This document shows, piece by piece, positions 33,135-42,120 of a DNA stretch of 45,075 nucleotides. Numbering within the stretch: the stretch's first letter is position 1; each line of letters begins with the position of its first letter. The stretch is taken from assembly GCA_001897445.1 (NCBI GenBank), contig MKSX01000028.1:1-45075 (forward strand), written 5' to 3'. The notes under the pieces were generated by a model. That model was not told the DNA's origin and made no database searches. It was given only the letters and a program-made list of their open reading frames with translations. The DNA comes from Alphaproteobacteria bacterium 33-17 (lineage in GTDB: Bacteria > Pseudomonadota > Alphaproteobacteria > Rickettsiales > 33-17). The translations under genes and the position numbers were made by a program.

Positions 33135-35513
33135 TTAATAGACCCCATCGTCATCAAAATCTTCTAAGTTATTAGCAGAATTATCAGAAGTAGGCAATGA
33201 TTCATCATAAGTTTCTTCAGGTTCATTACCTGCTTTAAAAGCTTCCTTAATAATTCTTTTTCCATCTGCTTCTTCTTGGGTACTTTTTCCGGTCTTATAA
33301 TCAATATTTATAAAACTAATTCCTTCCGGTTCTGTAAAGTCATGATCATTATACCAATCTTTTGTACGTTTCATAAAGTCAATAAAAGCTGGAAGTGCAA
33401 GCGTAGCACCTGTTACCCTTTGTCCTAATGTTCTAGGTTGGTCATATCCAATATAAGTACCAACCACTAAGTCAGTATTTCCACCAATAAACCATACATC
33501 CTTACTATCGTTTGTAGTGCCAGTTTTGCCAAATAATGTCATACCTAAAGATTTTGCCTGCTGTCCTGTACCACGCTGTATCACGCCATTTAAAATAGAT
33601 AAAATTTGATAGGCAGACCTTTCATCTGTTACTTTAGGCGTTGTGTATTCTATAGTCGGTTCTTTATCTATGTTATCGTTTGTGACATTACCAGGCATGC
33701 AGCCTCTACATTCTATATCAGGGTTTTTATATATGGTCTTACCATTAATATCTTGAATATAATCAATAACATTAGGATTAATTTTTGTGCCTAAATTTTC
33801 AATCATACCAAAAGCTAGTGTCATTTGCAGCAAAGTAGTTTCACTCGCTCCAAGTACTGTTGCAAAGTTTTTAGGAGGGTTATTATATATGCCAAATCGT
33901 GTGGCAATTTCAGCAACTTTTGCCATGCCTATCATTTGAGCAATTCTTGGAGTTACAGTATTTCTTGATTTTTCAAGGGCTTCCCTCATTGTTATAGGTC
34001 CCATAAAGTTATTTCCAAAGTTTTTAGGTTTCCACATTGGAAGTCCTGGGCCTTGGGATATTTCAATAGGTCCATCTTCAAAAATCTTTGTTGGTAATAT
34101 TCCGTTTTCAAGTGCAGCAAGATAAACAAAAGGTTTGAAGGTAGAACCTGGCTGTCTTTTAGCCTGAGTTGCTCTGTTAAACTGAGATATAGCAAAGTCA
34201 TATCCGCCAACCATAGCTAATATTTTTCCATTATCAGGGTTTAAGGCAATCATACCGCCACTTATTTCAGGTATTTGACGGATTAAGTATTTTTCTGGAG
34301 TTTTCTCAACTAATACAACATCACCAGTTTTGAAATGTTCCTTAAGATTGGTAACTTCGCGTTTAAGCCATACAAGATCAGTTATAGGAACGCTAGTTTT
34401 GGTCATTGCGTTTGTAATAAGATTTACTTTAGTAGTTTCTACGCTTTGAACTACTGCTAATTGCCAGTTCCCGCTACCTGCTGGTTTTTTAATCTTTTCT
34501 TTGGCAACTTTCCAAGTGGATAAATCAATTTTTGTAACTGCCCCGCGATATCCACGTTTCTGGTCATAATTAATTAAAGCGGTTTTTAAGGCTTTTTCAG
34601 CCTCTACCTGCATTTCAGGGATTACAGTGGTATAAACACTTAAACCACCTTCCATTACAGTCTTTTCTCCATATATTTCAAAGAGTTGTCTGCGTAACTC
34701 TTCTGTAAAATAATCGGTGCGGAATAATTTAATATCTGATTTGTTAGCAGTTACAATTTTGCTATTTAAAGCAATTTTAGCAGCAGCTTCGGTTAAATAA
34801 CCATCTTCATACATCCTATCTATTACATAATCTCTTCTGGCTTTTGCTCTGGAGTAATTAGATTTTGGGTGATATGTGCTTGGTGCTTTAGGTAGTCCTG
34901 CTAAAAATGCACATTCAGCAGGAGTAAGCTGATCTAAAGATTTATTAAAATAACTGAGTGCAGCAGCAGCAACGCCATATGCACCATTACCTAAGTAAAT
35001 TTGGTTTAAATATAATTCGATAATACGGTCTTTGGAATATACTTGTGATATACGATATGCAAGAATGGCTTCTTTAATTTTACGTGCTAAAGACCTTTCG
35101 CTGGTTAGTAAAAAGTTTTTTACAACCTGCTGGGTAATAGTCGATCCGCCAACAAGTGATTTTCTGGTTCCTATGTTCAATACGTTTTGTACAATTGCCC
35201 TAAGTACGCTGGTGAGGTCAATGCCAGGATGTGAGTAAAAATTCTGATCTTCTGCTGCAATAAATGCATGAATTAATGTTTTAGGCATCATTTCAAAAGG
35301 CACAAAGATTCTATTTTCATTTGAGAATTCAGCTATTAATCTACCGTCAACGCTATAAACGCGAGTTGTAGCTGGCGGGTTGTATTCTTCAAGCTGTTTA
35401 TAATCAGGTAGATCATTTTTATAATAGTTAATTAAATATACAAGGCCTGATGCTCCGAGTAAACCTAGTAAAATGAATGTCATAAAAAGTATAGAAAAGA
35501 TTCTGCGTAACAT
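33135..35513 (-). CDS. mrcA: Penicillin-binding protein 1A (bifunctional murein synthase)
   Basis: A 792-residue class A penicillin-binding protein that polymerises glycan strands and cross-links peptides. One N-terminal membrane anchor lies at about residues 5-29. The transglycosylase domain has EDQNFYSHPGID with the catalytic Glu, and the motifs GGSTITQQVVKN and RKIKEAILAYRIS. The transpeptidase domain has the serine in QPGSTFKPF (SxxK), SRN in EKSRNTVTP, and KTG in LFGKTGTTNDSKD. The acidic tail (EEPDDD-like, ending DDDGVY) is unstructured. It is 3 nt from the amidase stop, so the two genes form an operon followed by prfB. It shows that the cell makes peptidoglycan. Confidence 0.94.
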   Translation of the reverse strand: MLRRIFSILFMTFILLGLLGASGLVYLINYYKNDLPDYKQLEEYNPPATTRVYSVDGRLIAEFSNENRIFVPFEMMPKTLIHAFIAAEDQNFYSHPGIDLTSVLRAIVQNVLNIGTRKSLVGGSTITQQVVKNFLLTSERSLARKIKEAILAYRISQVYSKDRIIELYLNQIYLGNGAYGVAAAALSYFNKSLDQLTPAECAFLAGLPKAPSTYHPKSNYSRAKARRDYVIDRMYEDGYLTEAAAKIALNSKIVTANKSDIKLFRTDYFTEELRRQLFEIYGEKTVMEGGLSVYTTVIPEMQVEAEKALKTALINYDQKRGYRGAVTKIDLSTWKVAKEKIKKPAGSGNWQLAVVQSVETTKVNLITNAMTKTSVPITDLVWLKREVTNLKEHFKTGDVVLVEKTPEKYLIRQIPEISGGMIALNPDNGKILAMVGGYDFAISQFNRATQAKRQPGSTFKPFVYLAALENGILPTKIFEDGPIEISQGPGLPMWKPKNFGNNFMGPITMREALEKSRNTVTPRIAQMIGMAKVAEIATRFGIYNNPPKNFATVLGASETTLLQMTLAFGMIENLGTKINPNVIDYIQDINGKTIYKNPDIECRGCMPGNVTNDNIDKEPTIEYTTPKVTDERSAYQILSILNGVIQRGTGQQAKSLGMTLFGKTGTTNDSKDVWFIGGNTDLVVGTYIGYDQPRTLGQRVTGATLALPAFIDFMKRTKDWYNDHDFTEPEGISFINIDYKTGKSTQEEADGKRIIKEAFKAGNEPEETYDESLPTSDNSANNLEDFDDDGVY

Positions 35514-35516
35514 AAC

Positions 35517-36725
35517 TTATAACTTGCTGTAATTATTGAAAAAATGATCGATAGCCTGCACTATTGAGGCAATGATTTTTTGTTTGTAATTGTCATTAGT
35601 AAGTAATTTTTCATCATCTAAATTAGATAAGTACCCTAATTCAATTAGTATAGATGGCACGTGTTTACTTCTAAGAACTTTAAAATTCGCATATCTATGT
35701 GAATGGTTTAGCATCTTAACCTGTTTAGATAATTGCTTTATTAAAAACTCAGCAAACATTTTAGCATAGTTTTGTTTTTTATGGTAGATCATGTCTAGTA
35801 TCACTTCAGATACTTCTTTATGTCGAGCATCAATATCAATATCAGACAGAATATCTACCTTATTTTCATGGTCAGCTAAATTCGCGGCTTCTGCATCTGA
35901 TGCTTTTTCTGAGAGCGTGTAAACTGATAAACCACGTAATTTTTTATCATAGTGAGAATCAGCATGAATTGAAATGAATAAGTCTGCTTTAAGATTTGCC
36001 GTTTTGCTAAGTCTTTGAGAAAGTGGAATAAATTCATCTCTGCTTCGTGTTATATATATTTTAAACTTCTTTTTACTATCTAATGCTCTTTTTAAAGCTA
36101 AGGCATATTTTAATGTAACATTTTTTTCATGAACGCCGCTGCTACTGGTAGCGCCAACATCTTTACCGCCATGACCAGGATCAATTACGATAATTGGTAC
36201 ATGACGTTTTTTAGTAACTTTAACGTCAATTTCTTTAGGTTCTGCAACTTTAACAGATGCGGAGGGCTTTGCAGATGGTTTATCTCTATAAATATCAACG
36301 TGTAAAGGTTTTGGTGGAATTTTTTGATTAGGAAATGAGCTGTAAATAGCATCAATTACTATGCGATAATAAGGATGATCATCATTGTCTATAACAAAAT
36401 GTTTAATAATTGCATTTTTTCTAAGCCTTAAGCTAAAAAGAGTTCCGCCCGTTTGATTTGAAATTATAGCGTTTTTAATTAAGTTTGGGTGTTTGTTAAG
36501 ATTTTTGCTGATATCAAATTTTTTTATTTTGCCGTTTTGTATAAAAATGTCCAGATTATCATCTAATTCGTTAATTGAATAAGTAGGCTTTAAAAAAGTT
36601 TCTAAAACAATCCGTGTTCTAGATTTATCATCAGACCATCTAAGCAATACGATATCGTTTGTAGCAAAGCAGTTGCTTGCCCAAGTAAAAATGAGTATTA
36701 AAAATATTAATGCTTTTGTGTACAT
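35517..36725 (-). CDS. N-acetylmuramoyl-L-alanine amidase with AMIN domain (AmiC-like)
   Basis: A 402-residue periplasmic zinc amidase that cleaves the septal stem peptides from murein. The signal peptide MYTKALIFLILIFTWASNCFA is at about 1-21 (given here in part). An AMIN domain (about 25-130) targets it to the septum. The amidase_3 domain has zinc ligands His in IDPGHGGKDVGA and Glu in VHEKNV, His in SIHADSH, and the catalytic Glu in IELGYLSN. I start at the ATG at 36725 because it gives a proper signal peptide; the frame extends to a TTG at 36794 but with a poor start. It is the first gene of a three-gene murein and release factor operon. Confidence 0.88.
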   Translation of the reverse strand: MYTKALIFLILIFTWASNCFATNDIVLLRWSDDKSRTRIVLETFLKPTYSINELDDNLDIFIQNGKIKKFDISKNLNKHPNLIKNAIISNQTGGTLFSLRLRKNAIIKHFVIDNDDHPYYRIVIDAIYSSFPNQKIPPKPLHVDIYRDKPSAKPSASVKVAEPKEIDVKVTKKRHVPIIVIDPGHGGKDVGATSSSGVHEKNVTLKYALALKRALDSKKKFKIYITRSRDEFIPLSQRLSKTANLKADLFISIHADSHYDKKLRGLSVYTLSEKASDAEAANLADHENKVDILSDIDIDARHKEVSEVILDMIYHKKQNYAKMFAEFLIKQLSKQVKMLNHSHRYANFKVLRSKHVPSILIELGYLSNLDDEKLLTNDNYKQKIIASIVQAIDHFFNNYSKL

Positions 36726-37093
36726 TAACCAAATATTTTGAAAAAAATTATTGCCTTTTAATGTCACAATATATTTTAATAGAAAAACTTGCAATAACAG
36801 TTGAGTTATTTCTCTAAACTTAGTAAAACGTTAGAGGTAATAATACAACACATTTGGTGTAGACAGTGGTTTATAAATAAATTACTGTAATATATAACAT
36901 TATTGAGTGAAGGGGATGCACTTTTTTTTACAAAATATAGCTAGACTCATAAAGCAAAGGGCTTCACGTATCCTTGCTAACACACATTCATATCGAAATA
37001 AGTCTAAGCAATTTGTATCTCTTTCCAAAATTAAAATGCAAAATTTCAACAGCTATATTGCTGTTTCTTATAAATTTTTGGAGAAAATAAGTA
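36726..37093. other. Divergent gap before amidase and rne genes
   Basis: This 368-nt gap holds the promoters of both genes and the rne leader. TAGACA (36860-36865) and TACTGT (36883-36888), 17 nt apart, are a weak candidate promoter for rne. An open frame from 36907 to 37170 overlaps rne and looks non-coding. Long 5' leaders are known for rne in other bacteria, where RNase E controls its own message, but I see no definite structure here. Confidence 0.35.
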
Positions 37094-39277
37094 ATGACAA
37101 AAAGAATACTGATAGATGGTGTCTATCCGGAGGAAGTTCGTGTAGTAAACTGCGACAACAATCAGGTTGAAGAATATGACTATGATACGATCGCAAAAAA
37201 ACAGCTAAAGGGCAACCTTTATTTAGCAAAAATTACAAGAGTTGAGCCATCACTACAGGCTGCTTTTGTTGAGTACATTGATGGCAGACATGGCTTTTTA
37301 CCGTTTTCTGAAATCCATCCTGATTATTATATACCGCTTAATGAAGATGGTACAATGCAGGATGTTGCAGATGACTTTAATCTAAGGAAAATGCTGGAAA
37401 ATAAGACATTTAATATCCAGCCACTTGTTCCAGAAGATGAAACTCCACCGGAAACTATTCCAGAAATCAGAGAGCATAATCAAATTGTTGATCAGCCTGC
37501 TCCAGAAATTTTTGATGTAATCGACGCTAACTCTCAGGAATCATCAGCTGAAAATGCTAATATACTCGAGTTTGATGAATTTGGTGAAGAAATTGAACCT
37601 GTTTCAGAAGACGCAGAAAGTTTGGCTTTAAAGAAATATAAAATTCAGGATGTTATCAGAAAGAACCAAATTATTGTGGTTCAGGTAATGAAAGAAGAGC
37701 GTGGTAATAAGGGGGCATCCATTACAACTTACCTGTCTTTAGCAGGAAGATACGCGGTTTTAATGCCAAATAGCATGAGAAGTGGCGGAATTTCTCGCAG
37801 AATTTCTAATATCGATGATAGAAGAAGAATTAGAGATTTAATTGAAAATCTTGGTCTTCCAAACGGTGCAGGTGTTATCATAAGAACAGCTGGGGCTGAT
37901 AGATCTAACGCTGAAATTAAAAGGGATTTCAACTATTTAGTAAACTTATGGAATAATATTAAAGAAGCTATTGATAATGCTTCAACTGTTCCAATATTCC
38001 TTCATGCAGAAGGCGATGTTATCAAGCGCTGCATACGTGATAACTATGATTCTACTATTGGCGAAATCATTATTCAAGGTGAATCATCTTACAAGGCGGC
38101 TAGAGACTTTATGTCTATATTCATGCCTGATCATGCTGAGAAAATTAAGCACTACAAAGGTAAGGTGCCTTTATTTGTAAGGTTTGATGTTGAAGATCAA
38201 ATCGCAAATATGCATGATGCTACAGTTACATTGAAATCTGGTGGTTATCTGGTAATTAACCATACAGAAGCATTAGTTGCAATCGATGTGAACTCTGGTA
38301 AGGCAACTTCTGAGAAAAACGTAGAAGAAACAGCTCTTAAAACCAATATGGAAGCGGCAGTAGAAATTGCTAAGCAAATGAAAGTTAGAGATTTATCTGG
38401 CTTAGTAGTTGTTGACTTTATTGATATGCTTGAGCCAAAGAACAGGGCGTCAGTAGAAAATGCACTAAGAGGTGCTTTGCAAAGTGATAAAGCAAAAATC
38501 CATTTAAGTCGTATTAGTCCGCTAGGTTTGTTAGAGATTTCAAGACAAAGGCTTAAACCAAGCTTCCAGGAGTCAAACACTGTTGTTTGTAGCCATTGTA
38601 GTGGCAAAGGTAGGGTAAGAGCTATCGAAACTATGGCAATTAACATTATGAGAGCCGTAGAAACAGAATTAAGCCGTGGTGATTACGACGAAGTTAATGT
38701 ATATGCATCTCCTGATAATATCGTTTACCTGTTAAATAACTATAGAGTTGATATTGACAGAATCAGTAACAGATTTAGAACAAAAATTATGTTTCAGATT
38801 GATTATCTGATGCAATCTGATCAGTATTCAATCGATAAAGTAAGAAGATCGCCTTATTTATATTATGATTCTCCAAGAGAAATTGATGCATATGCAAACA
38901 GTGATGGCGAATCTAATTATAATAAAAACAAGCGTCAGAAAAAATGGCGTAATAATTATAAAGATAAAAACCAAAATAATCAGTCGCAAGAAGAGCCAGC
39001 AGCTGCAAAAGTTGAGCATGAGCCAATTTCTTTAATAGAACCGATTACTTCTACCTCAAATGTAGAAATGATTGAAGATGAAGTAAAAACAACAAAAGCT
39101 GGTGGTTACAGAAAGCCTAACAGGCGTAATAATCGTCGTAAATTTAAAAGAAGGAATAATAAAGAAGGTGGAGGCATGCAAAATTCAGGTAAGGAGCCTG
39201 AGTTGGTAGGTGCTGAAGGTAAAAAAGATGATAGTCCTTCTTTACTCAGAGGTCTTTGGAAAAAAATTATAGACTAA
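37094..39277 (+). CDS. rne: Ribonuclease E
   Basis: A 727-residue endoribonuclease for mRNA decay and rRNA/tRNA maturation. The S1 domain begins near KGNLYLAKITRVEPSLQAAFV and is split by an acidic insert at about residues 120-175, as often in alphaproteobacteria. The catalytic metal ligands are Asp in VAIDVNSGK and Asp in VVVDFIDMLEP. The zinc link that joins subunits is CSHCSGKGRV. The C-terminal 150 residues are low-complexity and rich in Asn, Lys and Arg, as in the degradosome scaffold tail. The tail is short compared with enterobacterial RNase E. GGAGA precedes the ATG at 37094. Confidence 0.94.
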   Translation: MTKRILIDGVYPEEVRVVNCDNNQVEEYDYDTIAKKQLKGNLYLAKITRVEPSLQAAFVEYIDGRHGFLPFSEIHPDYYIPLNEDGTMQDVADDFNLRKMLENKTFNIQPLVPEDETPPETIPEIREHNQIVDQPAPEIFDVIDANSQESSAENANILEFDEFGEEIEPVSEDAESLALKKYKIQDVIRKNQIIVVQVMKEERGNKGASITTYLSLAGRYAVLMPNSMRSGGISRRISNIDDRRRIRDLIENLGLPNGAGVIIRTAGADRSNAEIKRDFNYLVNLWNNIKEAIDNASTVPIFLHAEGDVIKRCIRDNYDSTIGEIIIQGESSYKAARDFMSIFMPDHAEKIKHYKGKVPLFVRFDVEDQIANMHDATVTLKSGGYLVINHTEALVAIDVNSGKATSEKNVEETALKTNMEAAVEIAKQMKVRDLSGLVVVDFIDMLEPKNRASVENALRGALQSDKAKIHLSRISPLGLLEISRQRLKPSFQESNTVVCSHCSGKGRVRAIETMAINIMRAVETELSRGDYDEVNVYASPDNIVYLLNNYRVDIDRISNRFRTKIMFQIDYLMQSDQYSIDKVRRSPYLYYDSPREIDAYANSDGESNYNKNKRQKKWRNNYKDKNQNNQSQEEPAAAKVEHEPISLIEPITSTSNVEMIEDEVKTTKAGGYRKPNRRNNRRKFKRRNNKEGGGMQNSGKEPELVGAEGKKDDSPSLLRGLWKKIID

Positions 39278-39297
39278 AACTTACTTGATTAATAAAG

Positions 39298-39334
39298 AAA
39301 AAAGCATCATTTTGAAAAAAATGGTGCTTTTTTT
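39298..39334 (+). terminator. Terminator of rne
   Basis: A 15-16-bp stem around AAGCATCATTTT and AAAATGGTGCTT, with one G-T pair and a GAAA loop (39314-39317), followed by a run of T. It lies 20 nt after the rne stop. Confidence 0.9.
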
Positions 39335-39375
39335 ATAGGAAAAAAGTCACTACAAATTATTAATGCATATATCTT

Positions 39376-40692
39376 ATGGAAAAAAATAACAAACTTAACA
39401 TAATATCATTTTGGCAATTTTTACCTCTACAGGGTGAGGTAAGCGCAAGTCCTGATAAATCAATTTCCCATAGAGCTTTGGTACTCGCTTCTATAGCAAA
39501 TGGCACTACAAAAATTACCAATTTACTGGAATCTAAAGATATATTCTCAACATTAAAGGCTCTGGCTAATTTAGGTGTGAAAGTTTATAAATTACATAGC
39601 GAGTACTATGTTGATGGAGTGGGGATTAAAGGTTTGAATAAGCCTAAGAATGCTATTAACGTAGGGAATTCAGGTACTTCTTTACGGTTATTAATGGGGC
39701 TTCTTGCGCCATTTTCTTTCAAAAGTTTTTTCTATGGTGATCAAAGTCTTTCATCGAGAAGTAACCAGCACGTGATTAAAATGCTGGAAAACTTAGGGGT
39801 GGTTTTTGAGCATGATGATTATAAAGCTCCTCTTTTAATGAAAGGAAATAACAATATTTTAAATAGTGAATATGAACCGCTATCGCCATCAGCTCAGCTA
39901 AAATCTGCTTTTATCTTAGTAAGTATTAATGCGCCTGGAACTTCAGTATATTATGAGGCTATTCCTACGCGCGATCATACAGAAAATCTGCTGAAATACC
40001 TTGATTATCCTATAAAAACAGAAGATTCCAAAATCATAATAGAAGGTGATTGTCAGTTTGATGCAAAGGACATAGAAGTGCCAGGTGATGTATCTTCAAG
40101 TCTGTTTTTGATAGTTGCCGCTTTAATTATACCTGATTCGGAAATTACCATCAGAAACATTTGTTATAACCCAAGGCGTTTTAAAGCGATAGAAATTTTA
40201 CAGAAAATGGGCGGAAATATAACAATAATAAACGAATCAAATGTTATATACGAAAAAACTGTGGATATAGTTATTAAACACTCGGTTTTAAAAGCCTTTC
40301 AAACTGAAGCTTCTGATTTTGCTGACTTAATTGACGAATATCCAATACTGAGTGTTGCAGCCGCATGTAGTAAAGGTAAGTCTGTGTTTAAAGGTTTATT
40401 AGGTTTGCGTAATAAAGAGACTGATAGGCTTATGGCAATATGTAATAACTTAAATAAAATGGGAATAGATGCTGAAATAATAGGTGATAACCTTGAAATA
40501 ACAGGCGGTAGCCCAAAAGGTGGGGTTTTAATTGATTCTGAATACGATCACAGGCTGGCAATGAGCTTTGGTATTTTAAGTATGATATCAAAAGATAAGG
40601 TCAGAATTAAAACCTATGATATGATATCAACGAGTTATCCAGGATTTTTTGATGATATTAAAAAATTAGGTGGGTCTTATACAAGCTTTTAG
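39376..40692 (+). CDS. aroA: 3-phosphoshikimate 1-carboxyvinyltransferase (EPSP synthase)
   Basis: A 438-residue enzyme that joins phosphoenolpyruvate to shikimate-3-phosphate, the sixth shikimate step. SPDKSISHRALVLASIANG (about 25-43) holds the substrate Lys and Arg. NVGNSGTSLRLLMGLL binds PEP, PTRDHTENLL and RNKETDRL carry the conserved residues, and DHRLAMSFGIL is near the end. In the GDxSLxxRPM motif the sequence is GDQSLSSRSNQHV: the Pro is Ser. The overall shape resembles class II EPSP synthases. No ribosome site is obvious. It stands apart from aroK and aroB and is flanked by terminators. Confidence 0.92.
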   Translation: MEKNNKLNIISFWQFLPLQGEVSASPDKSISHRALVLASIANGTTKITNLLESKDIFSTLKALANLGVKVYKLHSEYYVDGVGIKGLNKPKNAINVGNSGTSLRLLMGLLAPFSFKSFFYGDQSLSSRSNQHVIKMLENLGVVFEHDDYKAPLLMKGNNNILNSEYEPLSPSAQLKSAFILVSINAPGTSVYYEAIPTRDHTENLLKYLDYPIKTEDSKIIIEGDCQFDAKDIEVPGDVSSSLFLIVAALIIPDSEITIRNICYNPRRFKAIEILQKMGGNITIINESNVIYEKTVDIVIKHSVLKAFQTEASDFADLIDEYPILSVAAACSKGKSVFKGLLGLRNKETDRLMAICNNLNKMGIDAEIIGDNLEITGGSPKGGVLIDSEYDHRLAMSFGILSMISKDKVRIKTYDMISTSYPGFFDDIKKLGGSYTSF

Positions 40693-40732
40693 ATAAAATA
40701 TTAAAATAAAATTATATATATTTATAAAAAAA

Positions 40733-40761
40733 TTGACATTACCTAATTAATTTAATACATA
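40733..40761 (+). promoter_or_regulatory. Candidate upstream promoter of the rpsL operon
   Basis: TTGACA (40733-40738), a 17-nt spacer and TACATA (40756-40761). It lies 40 nt after the aroA stop. The hairpin at 40778-40809 follows just after the predicted transcript start. Confidence 0.4.
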
Positions 40762-40777
40762 AGATAGTTAAAATATA

Positions 40778-40809
40778 CCAGGAAAAGAGGTGGCTCTTTG
40801 GCTGGTTTT
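40778..40809 (+). terminator. Terminator-like hairpin, possible attenuator in the rpsL leader
   Basis: CCAG/CTGG forms the outer stem (40778-40781 with 40802-40805) and AAAGAG/CTCTTT the inner stem (40784-40789 with 40794-40799) around a GTGG loop, followed by TTTT. It could end aroA transcripts or attenuate transcripts from the promoter just before it. Confidence 0.5.
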
Positions 40810-40922
40810 GTTAGTTAAATTACTGAAAATTATATTAATTTTACTTAATGAAAGGTTATTGCCGTATATATTATTAGTCGGTGATTTTAGAAAATTCTGA
40901 GAATATCGCTAATAAATAAAGC

Positions 40923-40951
40923 TTGACTAAGTCTTTAGGTTTTAATAATAT
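40923..40951 (+). promoter_or_regulatory. Promoter of rpsL-rpsG
   Basis: TTGACT (40923-40928) and TAATAT (40946-40951) with a 17-nt spacer, close to consensus in both boxes. The predicted start is near 40958, 45 nt before the rpsL ATG. The rest of the 310-nt gap between aroA and rpsL contains the upstream candidate promoter and the hairpin listed separately. Confidence 0.65.
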
Positions 40952-41002
40952 TCTGAGCTTAGTAAAATATATAATTTTTATTATTTTTAAAATGAGGAAT
41001 CA

Positions 41003-41374
41003 ATGTCAACAATTAACCAGCTTGTAAGAAAGCCTAGAGTTAAAAAAGTGATCAAATCTAAAGCTCCTGCAATGAAAAATTGTCCGCAGGTAAGAGGGGT
41101 TTGCGTTCGTGTATATACAACAACACCAAAAAAACCAAACTCAGCGTTACGTAAAGTAGCAAGACTTAGACTTTCAAATTCAATGGAAGTAATTGCTTAT
41201 ATCCCAGGTGAAGGCCATAACTTACAAGAACACTCTATGGTTCTTATGAGAGGCGGTAGGGTAAAAGATCTTCCGGGTGTTAAATACCACATTATTAGGG
41301 GTGCATTAGATACTCAGGGTGTTAAAAACCGTAAGCAGGCACGTTCGAAATATGGTGCTAAAAAACCGAAGTAA
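41003..41374 (+). CDS. rpsL: Ribosomal protein uS12
   Basis: A 123-residue decoding-site protein of the 30S subunit. The sequence starts [32 protein letters not shown] carries the Lys residues whose change gives streptomycin resistance in other species, here unchanged, and [16 protein letters not shown] is typical. GAGGAA lies before the ATG at a proper distance. It is followed after 21 nt by rpsG, in the classical str-operon order. Confidence 0.97.
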   Translation: MSTINQLVRKPRVKKVIKSKAPAMKNCPQVRGVCVRVYTTTPKKPNSALRKVARLRLSNSMEVIAYIPGEGHNLQEHSMVLMRGGRVKDLPGVKYHIIRGALDTQGVKNRKQARSKYGAKKPK

Positions 41375-41395
41375 TTTTAATATAATAGGTAGAAG

Positions 41396-41887
41396 ATGGC
41401 AAGACGTCATAGTGCAAATAAGCGCGTAATATTCCCAGATACAAAGTATCATAACGTAATTATGCAGAAATTTATCAACTGTCTCATGAAAGGTGGTAAA
41501 AAGTCTGTAGCTGAAAGAATTTTCTATGGTGCAATTGATTTGGCAGCGCAAAAGCTTAAAATTGATAGCGATGAAAAGAAAGTAGAAATGTTCCTTGCAA
41601 TTTTAGCAAAAGTTAGACCTGCAATTGAAGTTAGATCGAGAAGGGTTGGTGGTGCTACATATCAAGTACCAACACCAGTAAGAGAAGCTAGAAGTATTGC
41701 AAAAGCTATTAAATGGCTTATTGAATATGCTTCAAAGCGTTCAGAGCAGTCAATGATGAAAAGACTTGCGGGTGAATTCATGGATGCTTTCAATGACAGA
41801 GGTTCTTCTGTTAAGAAGCGTGAAGATACGCATAAAATGGCTGAAGCTAACAAAGCTTTTGCTCACTTTGCTTGGGTATCAAACTAA
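41396..41887 (+). CDS. rpsG: Ribosomal protein uS7
   Basis: A 163-residue assembly protein of the 30S head. MARRHSANKRVIFPDTKY starts it, MKGGKKSVAERI and VRSRRVGGATYQVP bind rRNA, and EDTHKMAEANKAFAHFAW ends it. It is a few residues longer than most uS7 proteins. A strong terminator follows directly, which separates it from fusA. Confidence 0.97.
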   Translation: MARRHSANKRVIFPDTKYHNVIMQKFINCLMKGGKKSVAERIFYGAIDLAAQKLKIDSDEKKVEMFLAILAKVRPAIEVRSRRVGGATYQVPTPVREARSIAKAIKWLIEYASKRSEQSMMKRLAGEFMDAFNDRGSSVKKREDTHKMAEANKAFAHFAWVSN

Positions 41888-41900
41888 GAATAATACATTG

Positions 41901-41929
41901 AAAAGCACCAATTTAAACTGGTGCTTTTT
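41901..41929 (+). terminator. Terminator between rpsG and fusA
   Basis: A perfect 10-bp stem, AAAAGCACCA (41901-41910) with TGGTGCTTTT (41919-41928), an 8-nt loop and a T after it. It lies 13 nt after rpsG and divides the str operon. Confidence 0.85.
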
Positions 41930-41938
41930 GATATTAAG

Positions 41939-42002
41939 TTGCCATTCGAACCTCAAATTCAATGGCAATATTTTTTACCAAAGCAGTAATTGAATTGGTA
42001 AA
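41939..42002 (+). promoter_or_regulatory. Leader of fusA with alternative hairpins
   Basis: TTGCCATT (41939-41946) can pair with AATGGCAA (41961-41968). AATTCAAT (41956-41963), which overlaps the second arm, can instead pair with ATTGAATT (41989-41996). TTTACC near 41975-41979 can also pair with GGTAAA near 41997-42002. The first two pairings exclude one another, as in attenuators. Function is not established. Confidence 0.4.
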
Positions 42003-42120
42003 TTTTTATAAAAATTCATACTCATGTAGAGTTGTGAAAACTACTTATTTAAATTTTGTAGATTTTATTTAAAAAATCTGTAAAATTTACGGCAAGCATA
42101 ATTTAGAGGTCAAAACAAAC

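Noticed and set aside
36907..37170. Open frame of 87 codons before rne
   Set aside because: It starts with GTG or an ATG touching its own purine run, overlaps rne by 77 nt and has no recognisable protein features; it is more likely part of the rne leader.
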